Of a stretch of DNA of 64,000 nucleotides, positions 1 to 8,902 are shown piece by piece. Source of the DNA: an uncultured Roseobacter sp. (lineage in GTDB: Bacteria > Pseudomonadota > Alphaproteobacteria > Rhodobacterales > Rhodobacteraceae). How positions within the stretch are numbered: the first letter of the stretch is position 1; every line of letters begins with the position of its first letter. The DNA lies in the NCBI RefSeq assembly GCF_947496515.1, contig NZ_CANMDB010000008.1, positions 62,001 through 126,000 of the forward strand. The letters run 5' to 3'. A program made the position numbers and the translations under genes. Below the pieces are notes generated by a model, which was not told where the DNA came from, did no database searches, and saw only the letters and a program-made list of their open reading frames with translations.

Positions 1-349
1 GCCCAGCCCGAGGGCTGGGGGGCCAAGCGGGCAAGGCTGGCTGGTGCGTGTGACGTCGCGCGTGTTGCTTGCCGTCGAGGGGGTTAGGTCGGTCCCGGCG
101 TCACGAAGGCACTTTTTGCGCCAGGGTGGGATGCCGGGCGAGGACAGCTCCTTCGGCATCCAAGCAGCCGCAGGGTTCTCTTTGTATTCTGCGCCCGTGG
201 TTCCTACCGAGGGCTTTGGAACCTCGGTGCGCGCCATGCCAGCATGAGCCGTGCTCTGCGGGCGCGTGCGATCAGGGGCGCTTTACCGCCGGGGATCCTT
301 CGCCATACTGCCTGTTCCGACACCACACTGACGGCTGTGGTCGCGGTCC
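1..349. other. Leading intergenic stretch without a supported gene
   Basis: No reading frame here looks coding: the short frames lack any recognisable family and overlap each other. The window opens with a GC-rich hairpin (arms 2-9 and 12-19, CCCAGCCC/GGGCTGGG) without a following T-run, which may be the tail of a terminator of a gene lying before the window. A second short hairpin has arms 206-212 and 222-228. It lies downstream of the minus-strand aminotransferase gene, so it may hold that gene's 3' end signals. Confidence 0.5.
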
Positions 350-1543
350 CTATTGCAGGTCACCGAAGGCACGGGCGAGGCGCTCGCAGGCTTCCTGCAC
401 GCGGGCGCGCGGCGTGCCGAGGTTGAACCGCATGAAGCTCTCTCCGCCGCTGCCGAAGGTCGTGCCGAGGTTGGCGGCGATACCGGCGTCCTGCTGAATG
501 CGGCGGGTCACCTCCTCGCGCGTCATGCCTGTACCAGCGAAATCAACCCAGGCGAGATAGGTACTCTCCAGCTCCATGGACTGGAGCCCGGGGATGGCGT
601 TGACGGCCTCGTCGAAGAGCCGCCGGTTGCCGTCGAGATAGCCGATCAGCCCTTCCAGCCATTCGGCTCCAGCGGGCGAGTAGGCGGCCCGTGCCATCAC
701 CAGACCGAAGGAGTTTGCGGACATGCCCAGCCCGGCCATGCGTTGGGCAAACCGCGTCCGCAACTGCGGGTCCGCGATGATCACATTGCCGGTGTGGTGG
801 CCCGCGAGGTTAAAGGTCTTGCTGGTGGCTGTCATCATCACCAGCCGGTCCGCGACACCGTCGATCTTGGCCATGGGCGTGTGGGTATGACCGGGCATGA
901 CGAGATCGTGGTGGATCTCGTCCGAGACCAGAACAAGATCGTGGCGCTGGCAGAAGGCGGCAACCGCTTCCAGCTCCGACCTGCTCCAGACGCGCCCACC
1001 GGGGTTGTGGGGCGAGCAGAGGATGACCATCCGCTCGGATCCGGTCATCTGCGCGTCATAGGCGTCGAAATCCATTTCGTAACGACCGTCCACCTGCACC
1101 AGCGGGCACTCGACCACCTTGCGCTCGGCCGCGTCGATCACCCGGGCGAACGCATGATAGACGGGTGTGAAGAGCACGATCCCGTCGCCCGGCTCGGTAA
1201 AGGCGTCGATGCACATGCCGGTGCCGTTGACCAGACCGTGGGTGCTGAAGATCCAGTCCGGCTCTACCTGCCAGCCGTGCCGTTCCTGCATCCACCAAGT
1301 GATCGCGGCATGGTAGCTGTCCTGATTGCCGTAATACCCGTAGACGCCGTGTGCCAGCATGTCCCGCAGCGCATCCTGCACAACCTCCGGCGGGCGAAAG
1401 TCCATGTCCGCGACCCACATGGCGATGCCATCCTGCGGATCCACGCCGTAGATCCCCTGCATGCTGTCCCATTTCGCGCAATCCGTGCCGCAGCGGTCGA
1501 TCAGCGGGTCAAAACGGTCGTCCCAGGGGGTATCAAGGCTCAT
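350..1543 (-). CDS. patB: PatB/MalY-type PLP-dependent C-S lyase (aminotransferase class I/II fold)
   Basis: A 397-residue fold-type I PLP enzyme. The lysine that would bind PLP sits in the SKTFNLAG motif near residue 240, which is typical of the MalY/PatB branch (cystathionine beta-lyase/cysteine-S-conjugate lyase) rather than of true aminotransferases. The VSDEIHHDL stretch carries the cofactor-binding Asp, and SPHNPGG is the usual Asn-Pro motif. By family it should cleave the C-S bond of cystathionine or cysteine conjugates to a thiol, pyruvate and ammonia in the cytoplasm. Length is normal. It is divergent from the deformylase cluster across a gap of about 110 bases. The exact substrate cannot be read from the sequence. 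Confidence 0.88.
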   Translation of the reverse strand: MSLDTPWDDRFDPLIDRCGTDCAKWDSMQGIYGVDPQDGIAMWVADMDFRPPEVVQDALRDMLAHGVYGYYGNQDSYHAAITWWMQERHGWQVEPDWIFSTHGLVNGTGMCIDAFTEPGDGIVLFTPVYHAFARVIDAAERKVVECPLVQVDGRYEMDFDAYDAQMTGSERMVILCSPHNPGGRVWSRSELEAVAAFCQRHDLVLVSDEIHHDLVMPGHTHTPMAKIDGVADRLVMMTATSKTFNLAGHHTGNVIIADPQLRTRFAQRMAGLGMSANSFGLVMARAAYSPAGAEWLEGLIGYLDGNRRLFDEAVNAIPGLQSMELESTYLAWVDFAGTGMTREEVTRRIQQDAGIAANLGTTFGSGGESFMRFNLGTPRARVQEACERLARAFGDLQ

Positions 1544-1654
1544 TGCGGTCTCCTGTCTGTCGGCCCTGAGGCTAGCGGGTTTCTGCGCGGCTGCAAGGGT
1601 CGGCGGGGCGCAGAGTATGTTGCAGACGGGCTGCGGCTGTCATACATCCCAGTT

Positions 1655-2173
1655 ATGAAGCGGACCATCCTGTTGCACCCTGATCCCCGGCTGAAAAAGC
1701 CGTCTGTTCCCGTTGAGGATCTGAGCGATGCGCGGCGCGCGCTGGCCGATGACATGCTGGAGACGATGTATGCGGCCCCGGGCATTGGCCTCGCGGCGCC
1801 GCAAATAGGCGTGCTGGAGCGGCTGATCGTGCTCGACTGTGTGAAGGGGGAGAACGAACGCGCGCGGCCTTTGGTCATGTTCAACCCGGAGATCGTCGCG
1901 GCCTCCGAGGAAACCAGCGTCTACGAAGAGGGATGTCTGTCGATCCCCGAGCAGTTTGCTGATGTCACCCGCCCGGCGGAGGTTCAGGTGCGCTGGATTG
2001 ATCCCCAGGGGGCGGAGCAACAGGAGGGGTTCGATGGGCTCTGGGCCACCTGTGTCCAGCACGAGATCGACCATCTGGATGGCAAGCTGTTTATCGACTA
2101 TCTCAAGCCGCTGCGGCGTCAGATGATCACCCGCAAGATGGTCAAGATGAAGCGCGAGCTGGCGCGCGAATGA
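1655..2173 (+). CDS. def: Peptide deformylase (first of three tandem copies)
   Basis: A 172-residue metalloenzyme that removes the N-formyl group from nascent proteins. All three signature motifs are intact: GIGLAAPQ at 43-50, EGCLS at 92-96 (Cys is a metal ligand) and HEIDH at 136-140 (two His ligands and the catalytic Glu). The ATG at 1655 is chosen because the protein then begins directly with the family's usual N-terminus (MKRTILLHPDPRL); the frame stays open far upstream only as the antisense shadow of patB. The next deformylase starts inside its last codons (ATGA overlap at 2170), so the cluster should be translationally coupled. This copy is the best candidate for the main housekeeping enzyme. 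Confidence 0.96.
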   Translation: MKRTILLHPDPRLKKPSVPVEDLSDARRALADDMLETMYAAPGIGLAAPQIGVLERLIVLDCVKGENERARPLVMFNPEIVAASEETSVYEEGCLSIPEQFADVTRPAEVQVRWIDPQGAEQQEGFDGLWATCVQHEIDHLDGKLFIDYLKPLRRQMITRKMVKMKRELARE

Positions 2174-2673
2174 GCCTGCGCGTGATTTTGCGCTGGCCGG
2201 ATGCGCGGTTGCGCATGGTCTGTGCGCCGGTACCGGAGGTGACGCCCGAGATACACGCCCTGGCCGGTGATTTGCTGGAGACGATGTACGCGGCTCCCGG
2301 TCGGGGGCTCGCCGCCCCGCAGGTGGGCGAGGTGTGCCGGGTCTTCGTCATGGATACCGGTTGGAAGGAGGGCGTGCCGCAGCCGCGCGTCTTTGTGAAC
2401 CCCGAGATCCTTGCGCGCAGCGACGACACGGTGACGCGGGCCGAAGGGTGTCTGTCGATCCCCGGTGTGTCCGTCGATGTGACCCGCCCGGCGGAGATCA
2501 CCCTGCGCTGGACAGATCTGGAAGGTCGCGTGCAACAGGATCGTCTGACCGGGTTCGCCGCGGCCTGCGCGCAGCATGAGATCGACCATCTGGATGGGCG
2601 GGTGACCTTTGACCGGCTCACGGCCGAGGCGCGCGCGCTGGCCGAGGCGCAGTTCGTGGACGTGAGCGCATGA
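2170..2673 (+). CDS. Peptide deformylase (second tandem copy)
   Basis: A 167-residue second deformylase, overlapping its neighbours by four bases on each side. Motifs are complete: GRGLAAPQ (about 44-51), EGCLS at 92-96 and HEIDH at 136-140, so it should be catalytically competent. It is clearly homologous to the copy before it but diverged, especially around residues 60-75, which form part of the substrate-binding region. Whether the two active copies differ in substrate preference or metal use cannot be seen. Its place between def and fmt suggests one transcript serving formyl-methionine metabolism. Confidence 0.94.
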   Translation: MSLRVILRWPDARLRMVCAPVPEVTPEIHALAGDLLETMYAAPGRGLAAPQVGEVCRVFVMDTGWKEGVPQPRVFVNPEILARSDDTVTRAEGCLSIPGVSVDVTRPAEITLRWTDLEGRVQQDRLTGFAAACAQHEIDHLDGRVTFDRLTAEARALAEAQFVDVSA

Positions 2674-3167
2674 CCCGGCGCGCCTTTGTGCCTTGGCCCG
2701 ATGCGCGGCTGCGCACCGCGGCAGAGCCGGTGGCGGAGGTGACCGACGAGATCCGCACGCTCTGCGACGACATGATCGAGACGATGGACGCGATGCCGGG
2801 CGTGGGCTTGGCCGCACCGCAGATCGGGGTGATGCTGCAGGTGGCGGTTGTGGATGCCTCCGACAGCCGCGATGCACGGATCCGGCTGGCCAATCCGCAG
2901 GTCGTGCAGGCTTCCGCCCAGATGAACGGCCATGAAGAGGCGAGCCCGAACCTGCCGGGTGTCTGGGCCAAGGTCACGCGGCCCCGGGAGGTGACGGTGC
3001 GCTATCTCGATGAAAGCGGCACTGTGGTCGAACGGGATTTTACCGGGTTGGAGGCGACGAGCGTGCAGCACCAGATCGACCATCTGCAGGGGCGGATGTA
3101 TTTTGATCGGCTGAGCAAGGTGAAACGGGATATGCTGCTGCGCCGCGCGCGCAAGGTGAGAGGCTAG
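2670..3167 (+). CDS. Deformylase-like protein with degenerate active site (third tandem copy)
   Basis: A 165-residue member of the deformylase family, full length and with no frameshift. Motif I (GVGLAAPQ, about 44-51) is kept. Motif II reads EASPN at 90-94 where active enzymes have EGCLS, so the metal-binding Cys is a Ser, and motif III reads HQIDH at 134-138, so the catalytic Glu is a Gln. It is therefore probably not an active deformylase. It is coupled to the second copy by an ATGA overlap and sits 6 bases before fmt. Possible roles are a structural or regulatory partner of the active copies, or binding of formylated N-termini. That is inference from the residues and position only. Confidence 0.9.
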   Translation: MTRRAFVPWPDARLRTAAEPVAEVTDEIRTLCDDMIETMDAMPGVGLAAPQIGVMLQVAVVDASDSRDARIRLANPQVVQASAQMNGHEEASPNLPGVWAKVTRPREVTVRYLDESGTVVERDFTGLEATSVQHQIDHLQGRMYFDRLSKVKRDMLLRRARKVRG

Positions 3168-3173
3168 GACGCG

Positions 3174-4082
3174 ATGCGGGTGATCTTCATGGGTACGCCG
3201 GTGTTTTCGGTGCCGGTGCTGGAGGCGCTGGTGAAGGCCGGGCATGAGGTGGCGTGCGTCTATTCGCAACCGCCGCGGCCTGCCGGTCGGGGCAAGCAGC
3301 CGCGCCCGAGCCCGGTGCATCAGCGGGCGCTGGATCTTGGGTTGGAGGTGCGCACGCCGGTGTCGCTGAAGGACCCGGATGCTCAGGCAGTCTTGGCGGC
3401 GCTCGAGGCCGATGTGGCCGTCGTCGTTGCCTACGGGCTGCTCTTGCCGCAGGCGGTGCTGGATGCGCCCGCGCGCGGCTGTCTGAACATCCACGCGAGC
3501 CTTCTGCCGCGCTGGCGCGGGGCGGCACCTATCCACCGGGCGATCATGGCGGGGGATGCGGAAACGGGGGTCTGCATTATGCAGATGGAAGCAGGGCTCG
3601 ACACCGGCCCGGTCCTGTTGCGCGCCACCACGCCCATTGGAGCAGAGGAGACGACAGCCACGCTGCACGACCGGTTGAGCGGGATGGGCGCAGGTCTGAT
3701 CGTGGAAGCGCTGGCGCGTCTTGATCAGCTGACGCCTGAGCCTCAACCCGAGACGGGCGTCACCTACGCCGCCAAGATCGACAAATCCGAAGCGCGGGTG
3801 GATTGGCAGCAGCCAGCGAGCCAGGTCGACCGGCAGATCCGGGGCCTCTCGCCCTTTCCCGGGGCCTGGAGCATGGTGGGCGAGATGCGGGTGAAACTGC
3901 TCGAAAGCCATCTGGCGGCGGGCGAGGGGGCGCCGGGCACGGTGCTTCTGCATCCGTTGCGGGTGGTCTGCGGCGATGGCGCCGTGGTGCTCACCCGCTT
4001 GCAAAGGGCGGGCAAGGGCGCGCAGGATGCGCAGGAGTTCCTGCGCGGCGCAGGCTGGGCCGCGGGTACGGTGCTGACATGA
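3174..4082 (+). CDS. fmt: Methionyl-tRNA formyltransferase
   Basis: A 302-residue cytoplasmic enzyme that formylates initiator Met-tRNA using 10-formyl-tetrahydrofolate. The N-terminal formyltransferase domain starts [12 protein letters not shown] and carries the [15 protein letters not shown] signature around residue 110, with the catalytic Asn (LNIHAS) just before it. The C-terminal OB-like tRNA-binding domain follows from about residue 205. Length is typical. It follows the three deformylase genes by 6 bases, the classic def-fmt pairing of formyl addition and removal. Confidence 0.96.
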   Translation: MRVIFMGTPVFSVPVLEALVKAGHEVACVYSQPPRPAGRGKQPRPSPVHQRALDLGLEVRTPVSLKDPDAQAVLAALEADVAVVVAYGLLLPQAVLDAPARGCLNIHASLLPRWRGAAPIHRAIMAGDAETGVCIMQMEAGLDTGPVLLRATTPIGAEETTATLHDRLSGMGAGLIVEALARLDQLTPEPQPETGVTYAAKIDKSEARVDWQQPASQVDRQIRGLSPFPGAWSMVGEMRVKLLESHLAAGEGAPGTVLLHPLRVVCGDGAVVLTRLQRAGKGAQDAQEFLRGAGWAAGTVLT

Positions 4083-4092
4083 GAGGTGCGCG

Positions 4093-4329
4093 ATGTTTCC
4101 AACCCTGATCGGCACGGTGGTGATCGCGGGCATCGTGGGCTATCTGTCGGAAAAGACGGGCTTTACCCACAACGGCATCCTGCCCAGCATCATCATCTGC
4201 GTGGGCGGCGCGTTTGTCTTTTACTTCATACGCATCATGTTCGGGATCGGCTTTGGCAGCGCCGGGCTCGATGCCATCGTCTCGTCCATCGGTGCGCTGC
4301 TGATCGTGCCGACCCACTGGCGCAAATAG
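4093..4329 (+). CDS. Small membrane protein, GlsB/YeaQ/YmgE-like
   Basis: A 78-residue hydrophobic protein with about three membrane segments (residues 4-20, 30-50 and 58-75) and glycine-rich turns. The layout resembles the GlsB/YeaQ/YmgE family (called transglycosylase-associated), though the match is by pattern only. A ribosome-binding site (GAGAGGT) lies just before the ATG. It follows fmt by 10 bases and probably ends that operon; the convergent RND gene stops only 2 bases beyond it. No enzymatic motif is visible and its function is unknown. Confidence 0.7.
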   Translation: MFPTLIGTVVIAGIVGYLSEKTGFTHNGILPSIIICVGGAFVFYFIRIMFGIGFGSAGLDAIVSSIGALLIVPTHWRK

Positions 4330-4331
4330 CG

Positions 4332-7300
4332 TTATTCGGCGGGTTTGGCGGTGGTGAGCGGCGCGTCATCGCTGCGCGGCGCGCGCACGCAGAGCCGCAG
4401 AAGCGGCGGCACCGTGAGCAGCGTCAGGAAGGCGGACATCGACAGCCCGCCGACGACCACGGCGCCCAGACCCTGATAGAGTTCTGAGCCCTCACCGCTC
4501 AGCAGGACCAGCGGCAGCATCCCGAAGACGGACGTCAGCGTGGACATGAAGATGGGCCGGATGCGGTTGCTGGTGGCCTCTTCGATGGCGTCGATGGGGC
4601 TCATCCCCTCGGTGCGCAGGTGATAGAGCGTCTGGTGTACGATCAGGATGGCGTTGTTGACCACGATCCCCACCAGAATGATGAAGCCCAGCAGGGTCAG
4701 CATGTCGAGCGGCTGGGTCTTGTAGAGGTTGAGGAGCGCCAGCCCGCCGACCCCGCCCGCGGCCGCCACGGGGACGGAGACAAGGATCACCAGCGGCAGC
4801 ACGAAGCTTTCGAACAGGATCGCCATCACCAGAAACACGATGATGAGCGCCACGGCCAGGTTGATCTGAATGGCGCTCCAGGTCTGGCTGAGCTGATCGG
4901 CGGTGCCTGAGACGCTGACGCGGATCCCCGAGGGCAGGCCCTGTTGCTCCAGTGGTGCCACGACCTGTGCCTCCAGCATCTCCACCGCCGCCTCCAGCGG
5001 CAGCGCGTCCGAAGGGCGCACTTCCAGCGTGACGGTGCGCAGCCGGTCGCGGTGGCGGATCTCCGTCGGGCCAGCGGTCACGATCACATCCGCGAGCGCA
5101 TTGACGGGCACGATCTGCCCGGTCGGTGTGACGACCGGATAGTTGCCGATGTCCTGCGTGCGCTGCGCCAGTTGCAGGCCCGGATCACCCTTGAGCATGA
5201 GGTTGAGCCGCTCTGCGCCCACGGTGATTTCGGCCACGCGCAGCCCGTCGTTGAACGCATCCACTGTGACGGCCAGATCAGAGCCCGTCAGCCCGGCATC
5301 CGCGAGCCGCAGCCTGTCGGGCACCAGCCGCACTTCGGGTGCGCCCAGCTCCAGCCCCGGGATGGGGCGGAACTGGTGACCTTCGGACCGCGGCAGCAGC
5401 CCGGCGATCATGCCTGCCGCCTGACCTGCCACGCCGAGGATCTCCTCCAGATCCTGACCGGAGATGTTCAGCTCGATCGTGCGGCCACCGCCCACGCCGC
5501 GGCCAAAGAGCGAGGGCTGCGTCATGAAGCCAAAGGTGCCGGGTTCGGCAAAGATCGGTCCAGACAGCACCGGAATGAGTTCGCCCGCGCGGCTGCCGTC
5601 GACCGCGGCGGCACCGACGAAGCTGGTGCCTGGGGTCGCCACGAAAAAGAAGTTCTCGATTGTGGGGGTGCCATCCTCCATCTGCGGCTCGGGCGCGGCT
5701 TCCCAGAGCGGGCGGGCCGTCGCCTCGATCCGCTGGGCGATAGTCTCGGTGGTGTCGAGGTTGTAGCCCGGCGGCGGGATGATCAGGCCAAAGACAAGGT
5801 TGCGGTTCCCTTCGGGCAGATATTCCAGCCGCGGCAGGAACAGGATGCTGGCGGCCATGGCACTGCCCGCGATGGCCGCGACCATGATCACGCCGATGGC
5901 GCGCGCGCGCACGGTCAGGCGCACGTAGCGCATGACCATGCCGTGAAACCCGCGCGCCAGATGGTCGAGACCCCAGATACGCATGGTGACCTGCTGGCCC
6001 TGTTTCAGCAGCCGGCTGGCCAATGCAGGGATGACGGTGACGGCCACCACCAGAGACAGCAGCACGGAGACGGAGATCGCCACGGCGATGTCGCGGAAAA
6101 GCTGGCCCGCCTCCAGCTGCATGATCAGGATCGGCACAAAGACCAGCACGGTCGTCAGGGCGGAGACGAGGATCGCGCCCCAGACCTGCTTAGCCCCGAG
6201 ATAGGCGGCCTCGCGCCTCGATTTGCCCTGTTCGCGGAGCCGGTAGATGTTCTCCAGCACGACGATGGCGGCGTCTACGATCATGCCCACCGCAAAGGCG
6301 ATGCCCGCCAGCGAGATCACGTTGAGCGTTCGGCCCGTGGCGGCCATCGCCACGAAGGTGGCCACGATGCTGACGGGGATGGCGAGGCTGACCACCAGTG
6401 TCGCGCGCGGGCTGCGCAGAAACGCCAGCAGCACGGCGGCGGCCAGCGCGCCACCGATCCAGATGTTCTGCGTCACCAGATTGATGGCACCGTCGATATA
6501 GACCGTCTCGTCATAGACCTGCCGCATGTTGAGGCCTGCGTCCGAGACCGGGCCGTCGTTGAGCTCACTCAGCACCGCCCGCACCTCGTCCATGGTCTCA
6601 ATCACGTTGGCGCCCGGTTCGCGCACGATGTTGAAGGCCAGCCCCGGCTCACCCCGAAAGCGCAGCCGCGCGCCCGGTTCCTGATAGGCGAAGCCGACGT
6701 TGGCCACGTCGCTCACACGCACGCGCCCCGAGCGTCCGTTGCCGAGATCGGATCGCAGGACGACCTCCTCGATGGCGGCGACGGTGTTGAGGTTGCCTTC
6801 GGCGCGCACGACATAGCGGCGCTTGCCCTCATCCACATCGCCTGCGGACAGCGAGATGTTCTCCGTCCTCAGGATCTGCACCACTTCGGGGACCGTGAGG
6901 TTGAACCGGGCCAGCTGTCGCGGATCCACGACCACCTGCAATTCGCGGGTGACGCCGCCAAAGACATTGACAGCCGAGACCCCTTCGATCCGCTCGATCC
7001 GGTCCTGAATGATGTCTTCGACGAAATCACCGTAGGTAGGCATGTCGCGGGTGTTGCCTTCCTGTGCCGTCAGCAACACCCAGGCGATCGGGCTGTCATC
7101 ACCGCCCGAGGTGTCAAGCGAGGGCTCGCCCGCCTCATCGGGGTAGTCGCCCACCCGGTCCAGCCGGTTGGAGACCAGGAGCAGCGACTGGCTCATATCC
7201 GTGCCGATGCCAAACTCCAGCGTCACCTCGGCCTCGCCCGATTGCGCACGCGAGGTCATCACGTCGAGCCCGTCGAGCCCGCGCAACGCCTCCTCCTGGG

Positions 7301-7496
7301 GGTTGATGATCTCGCGCTCGATCTCCGACGGGGCGGCACCGGGCCAGTTGGTGGTGATCACCACGATGGGTTTGCGCACATCGGGCGCCAGCTGGATGGG
7401 GATGCGGGTGACGGCGATGATCCCGAAGAGCACCGCCATCACGACGATAGCGATCACCGCCACGGGCCGGTCGATTGCAAAGCGGATGATGTCCAT
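4332..7496 (-). CDS. RND efflux pump inner-membrane permease
   Basis: A 1054-residue transporter with the standard RND architecture: an N-terminal membrane helix (IIRFAIDRPVAVIAIVVMAV), a large periplasmic domain, helices 2-6 (about 335-550), a second periplasmic domain, and helices 8-12 (about 870-1040). By family it would export hydrophobic compounds driven by the proton gradient, together with the membrane-fusion protein encoded 12 bases upstream. In the helix-4 relay it has VDAAIVVLEN, with only one of the two Asp residues of AcrB, and in helix 10 VVNNAILIV, with Asn in place of the AcrB Lys. No outer-membrane channel gene lies nearby, so it presumably uses a TolC encoded elsewhere. Confidence 0.93.
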   Translation of the reverse strand: MDIIRFAIDRPVAVIAIVVMAVLFGIIAVTRIPIQLAPDVRKPIVVITTNWPGAAPSEIEREIINPQEEALRGLDGLDVMTSRAQSGEAEVTLEFGIGTDMSQSLLLVSNRLDRVGDYPDEAGEPSLDTSGGDDSPIAWVLLTAQEGNTRDMPTYGDFVEDIIQDRIERIEGVSAVNVFGGVTRELQVVVDPRQLARFNLTVPEVVQILRTENISLSAGDVDEGKRRYVVRAEGNLNTVAAIEEVVLRSDLGNGRSGRVRVSDVANVGFAYQEPGARLRFRGEPGLAFNIVREPGANVIETMDEVRAVLSELNDGPVSDAGLNMRQVYDETVYIDGAINLVTQNIWIGGALAAAVLLAFLRSPRATLVVSLAIPVSIVATFVAMAATGRTLNVISLAGIAFAVGMIVDAAIVVLENIYRLREQGKSRREAAYLGAKQVWGAILVSALTTVLVFVPILIMQLEAGQLFRDIAVAISVSVLLSLVVAVTVIPALASRLLKQGQQVTMRIWGLDHLARGFHGMVMRYVRLTVRARAIGVIMVAAIAGSAMAASILFLPRLEYLPEGNRNLVFGLIIPPPGYNLDTTETIAQRIEATARPLWEAAPEPQMEDGTPTIENFFFVATPGTSFVGAAAVDGSRAGELIPVLSGPIFAEPGTFGFMTQPSLFGRGVGGGRTIELNISGQDLEEILGVAGQAAGMIAGLLPRSEGHQFRPIPGLELGAPEVRLVPDRLRLADAGLTGSDLAVTVDAFNDGLRVAEITVGAERLNLMLKGDPGLQLAQRTQDIGNYPVVTPTGQIVPVNALADVIVTAGPTEIRHRDRLRTVTLEVRPSDALPLEAAVEMLEAQVVAPLEQQGLPSGIRVSVSGTADQLSQTWSAIQINLAVALIIVFLVMAILFESFVLPLVILVSVPVAAAGGVGGLALLNLYKTQPLDMLTLLGFIILVGIVVNNAILIVHQTLYHLRTEGMSPIDAIEEATSNRIRPIFMSTLTSVFGMLPLVLLSGEGSELYQGLGAVVVGGLSMSAFLTLLTVPPLLRLCVRAPRSDDAPLTTAKPAE

Positions 7497-7508
7497 GGCC
7501 GGGCTCTC

Positions 7509-8630
7509 CTAGTTGCTCGCTCCCATCGGGGCGATGGGTTGGCCGGGGCGCAGCCGTTCGTTGCCGCGGGTCACGACCACATCGCCCTCGGCCAGCCCGT
7601 TCAGCACCTCGAACCGGTCGCCGAGGGCCACGCCGATGTCGACCGTGCGGGGCTGTGCGGCCCCTTCTTCGGCCACGAAAACGGTCCAGCCGCCGCGCGC
7701 CTGCACCAGCGCGTCCTTGGGAACGGACAATACTTCGCGCGGGGCGCTGATCGGGATCGAGACGGTCAGGGACTGGCCGATGGCGATGGTGTTGAGCCCG
7801 GCGAGGCCCGCCGAGGTGAAGCGCACGGGCCGGGTCCGGGTGGCGGTGCTCTCCACGGGCAGGATGACGCGCACGGCCAGATCGAGCTCTTCGCCCGCTT
7901 CGGTGACACCGCTCACTTCAAGCCCGGGTTCCAGCACGCGGATGTAGCGGGAGGGGACGCTTGCCTCCACCTCGAAGGACTGGGTGTCGAGCAAGGTGAC
8001 TACCGGCGCGCCGGAGCTGATGAACTCACCGGGGTTGACGTTCACGTCCAGCACGATGCCCGCGTAGGGCGCGGTAATCCGCGCGCGGTCGAGCTGATAA
8101 CGTGCCTCCGCGGCTGTGGCTTCGGCGGTTTTGACCCGCGCTTCAGCTTCGGCGAGCTGACCTTGCGCCTCCAGAAAGTCGCTTTGCGCCTCGTCAAAGC
8201 GGCTGGTCGAGAAGGATGTGGTGTCGCGCAGCCCCTCGATCCGGGCGAGCGCGTTGGTGCTGCGGTCCACCCGTGCCCGGGCCGTGGCGATGCCCGCGCG
8301 CGCCTCTGCCAGACCCGCTTCGGCCTGTTGGGCGAGGATGTTCAGCAGCTCGGTGTCAAGCTCCGCGAGGATCTCACCTTCGGAGACGGTGACCCCTTCG
8401 AGCACGGCAACGGTGTCGACTGTGCCCGCAATCCGGCTGGCGATAATGCCCTCGCGTGAGGTCACAACCTCGGCGAAAAGCGGAACGGTCTCTGCGATGG
8501 CCTGAACCTCGACGGTTTCGGTGCCGACGGCTGCCGGTCCACCCTGTGCCAATAGCGGTGCGACCGGCAGCGACAGGCACCCCGCCAGCATCAGGGTGCG
8601 CACCGGCCGCGGCATAGAAAAACATCTCAT
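7509..8630 (-). CDS. RND efflux periplasmic adaptor (membrane-fusion protein)
   Basis: A 373-residue HlyD/AcrA-type adaptor. The N-terminus is a signal peptide; a lipobox-like LAGC lies at about 15-18, so it may be a lipoprotein, although cleavage after LLAQ by signal peptidase I is also possible. A split lipoyl/barrel-sandwich domain flanks an alpha-helical hairpin (about 95-165, rich in Ala/Glu/Arg), followed by a beta-barrel and a membrane-proximal domain. It links the permease encoded 12 bases downstream to an outer-membrane channel. The start at 8630 has GGAG about 11 bases upstream; a second Met five codons in is an alternative. No regulator gene is adjacent. Confidence 0.92.
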   Translation of the reverse strand: MRCFSMPRPVRTLMLAGCLSLPVAPLLAQGGPAAVGTETVEVQAIAETVPLFAEVVTSREGIIASRIAGTVDTVAVLEGVTVSEGEILAELDTELLNILAQQAEAGLAEARAGIATARARVDRSTNALARIEGLRDTTSFSTSRFDEAQSDFLEAQGQLAEAEARVKTAEATAAEARYQLDRARITAPYAGIVLDVNVNPGEFISSGAPVVTLLDTQSFEVEASVPSRYIRVLEPGLEVSGVTEAGEELDLAVRVILPVESTATRTRPVRFTSAGLAGLNTIAIGQSLTVSIPISAPREVLSVPKDALVQARGGWTVFVAEEGAAQPRTVDIGVALGDRFEVLNGLAEGDVVVTRGNERLRPGQPIAPMGASN

Positions 8631-8902
8631 GATTGTGCCGTCTCCGCCGGATCTGTCATCTTAGCCCAGCACTTAGCACATTCGGAGTGGATTCAAACAA
8701 CACAATACTGTTTGCAAGTGGCATCCGTGCTACCCCGGATGCCCGGGTTTCTTGGTGGGGCGCGATGTGTCGGATGTGCTTGAAAAAGGGGGTCTGACGG
8801 CAGTTTCCTTAAGGGCTTGTTGGCCTGCGTGTCAGCCCGTTCGGCGCCGGGCCCGCCACCCAGGTTCAGGCCGCGGCAAGCAGCGCCCCTCGCCGGGATT
8901 GC
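8631..8902. other. Spacer between RND operon and upstream gene
   Basis: This 272-base spacer carries no convincing gene. It contains the presumed minus-strand promoter of the RND operon; the most AT-rich part is around 8670-8725 (runs such as TTCAAACAACACAATACTG), which is the likeliest promoter zone. I could not fix -35 and -10 boxes with confidence. Confidence 0.4.

Noticed and set aside
1-349. tRNA or structured RNA gene at the window start
   Set aside because: No acceptor/T-arm pattern (GTTCRANNC with matching stem) could be found and the hairpins are isolated.
2670-3167. Pseudogene call for the third deformylase
   Set aside because: The frame is complete, coupled on the upstream side, and conserved in fold-forming regions. 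It looks like an inactive but maintained protein rather than a decayed one.
2142-4133. A 663-residue minus-strand frame across the deformylase and fmt genes
   Set aside because: Antisense shadow: the plus-strand genes carry all family motifs and this product is His/Arg/Pro-rich with no domain.
4944-8459. A 1171-residue open frame on the plus strand across the RND genes
   Set aside because: It is exactly antisense to the permease and adaptor genes, whose protein families are unmistakable. Its product has the His/Arg/Gly-rich look of a GC-rich shadow frame.
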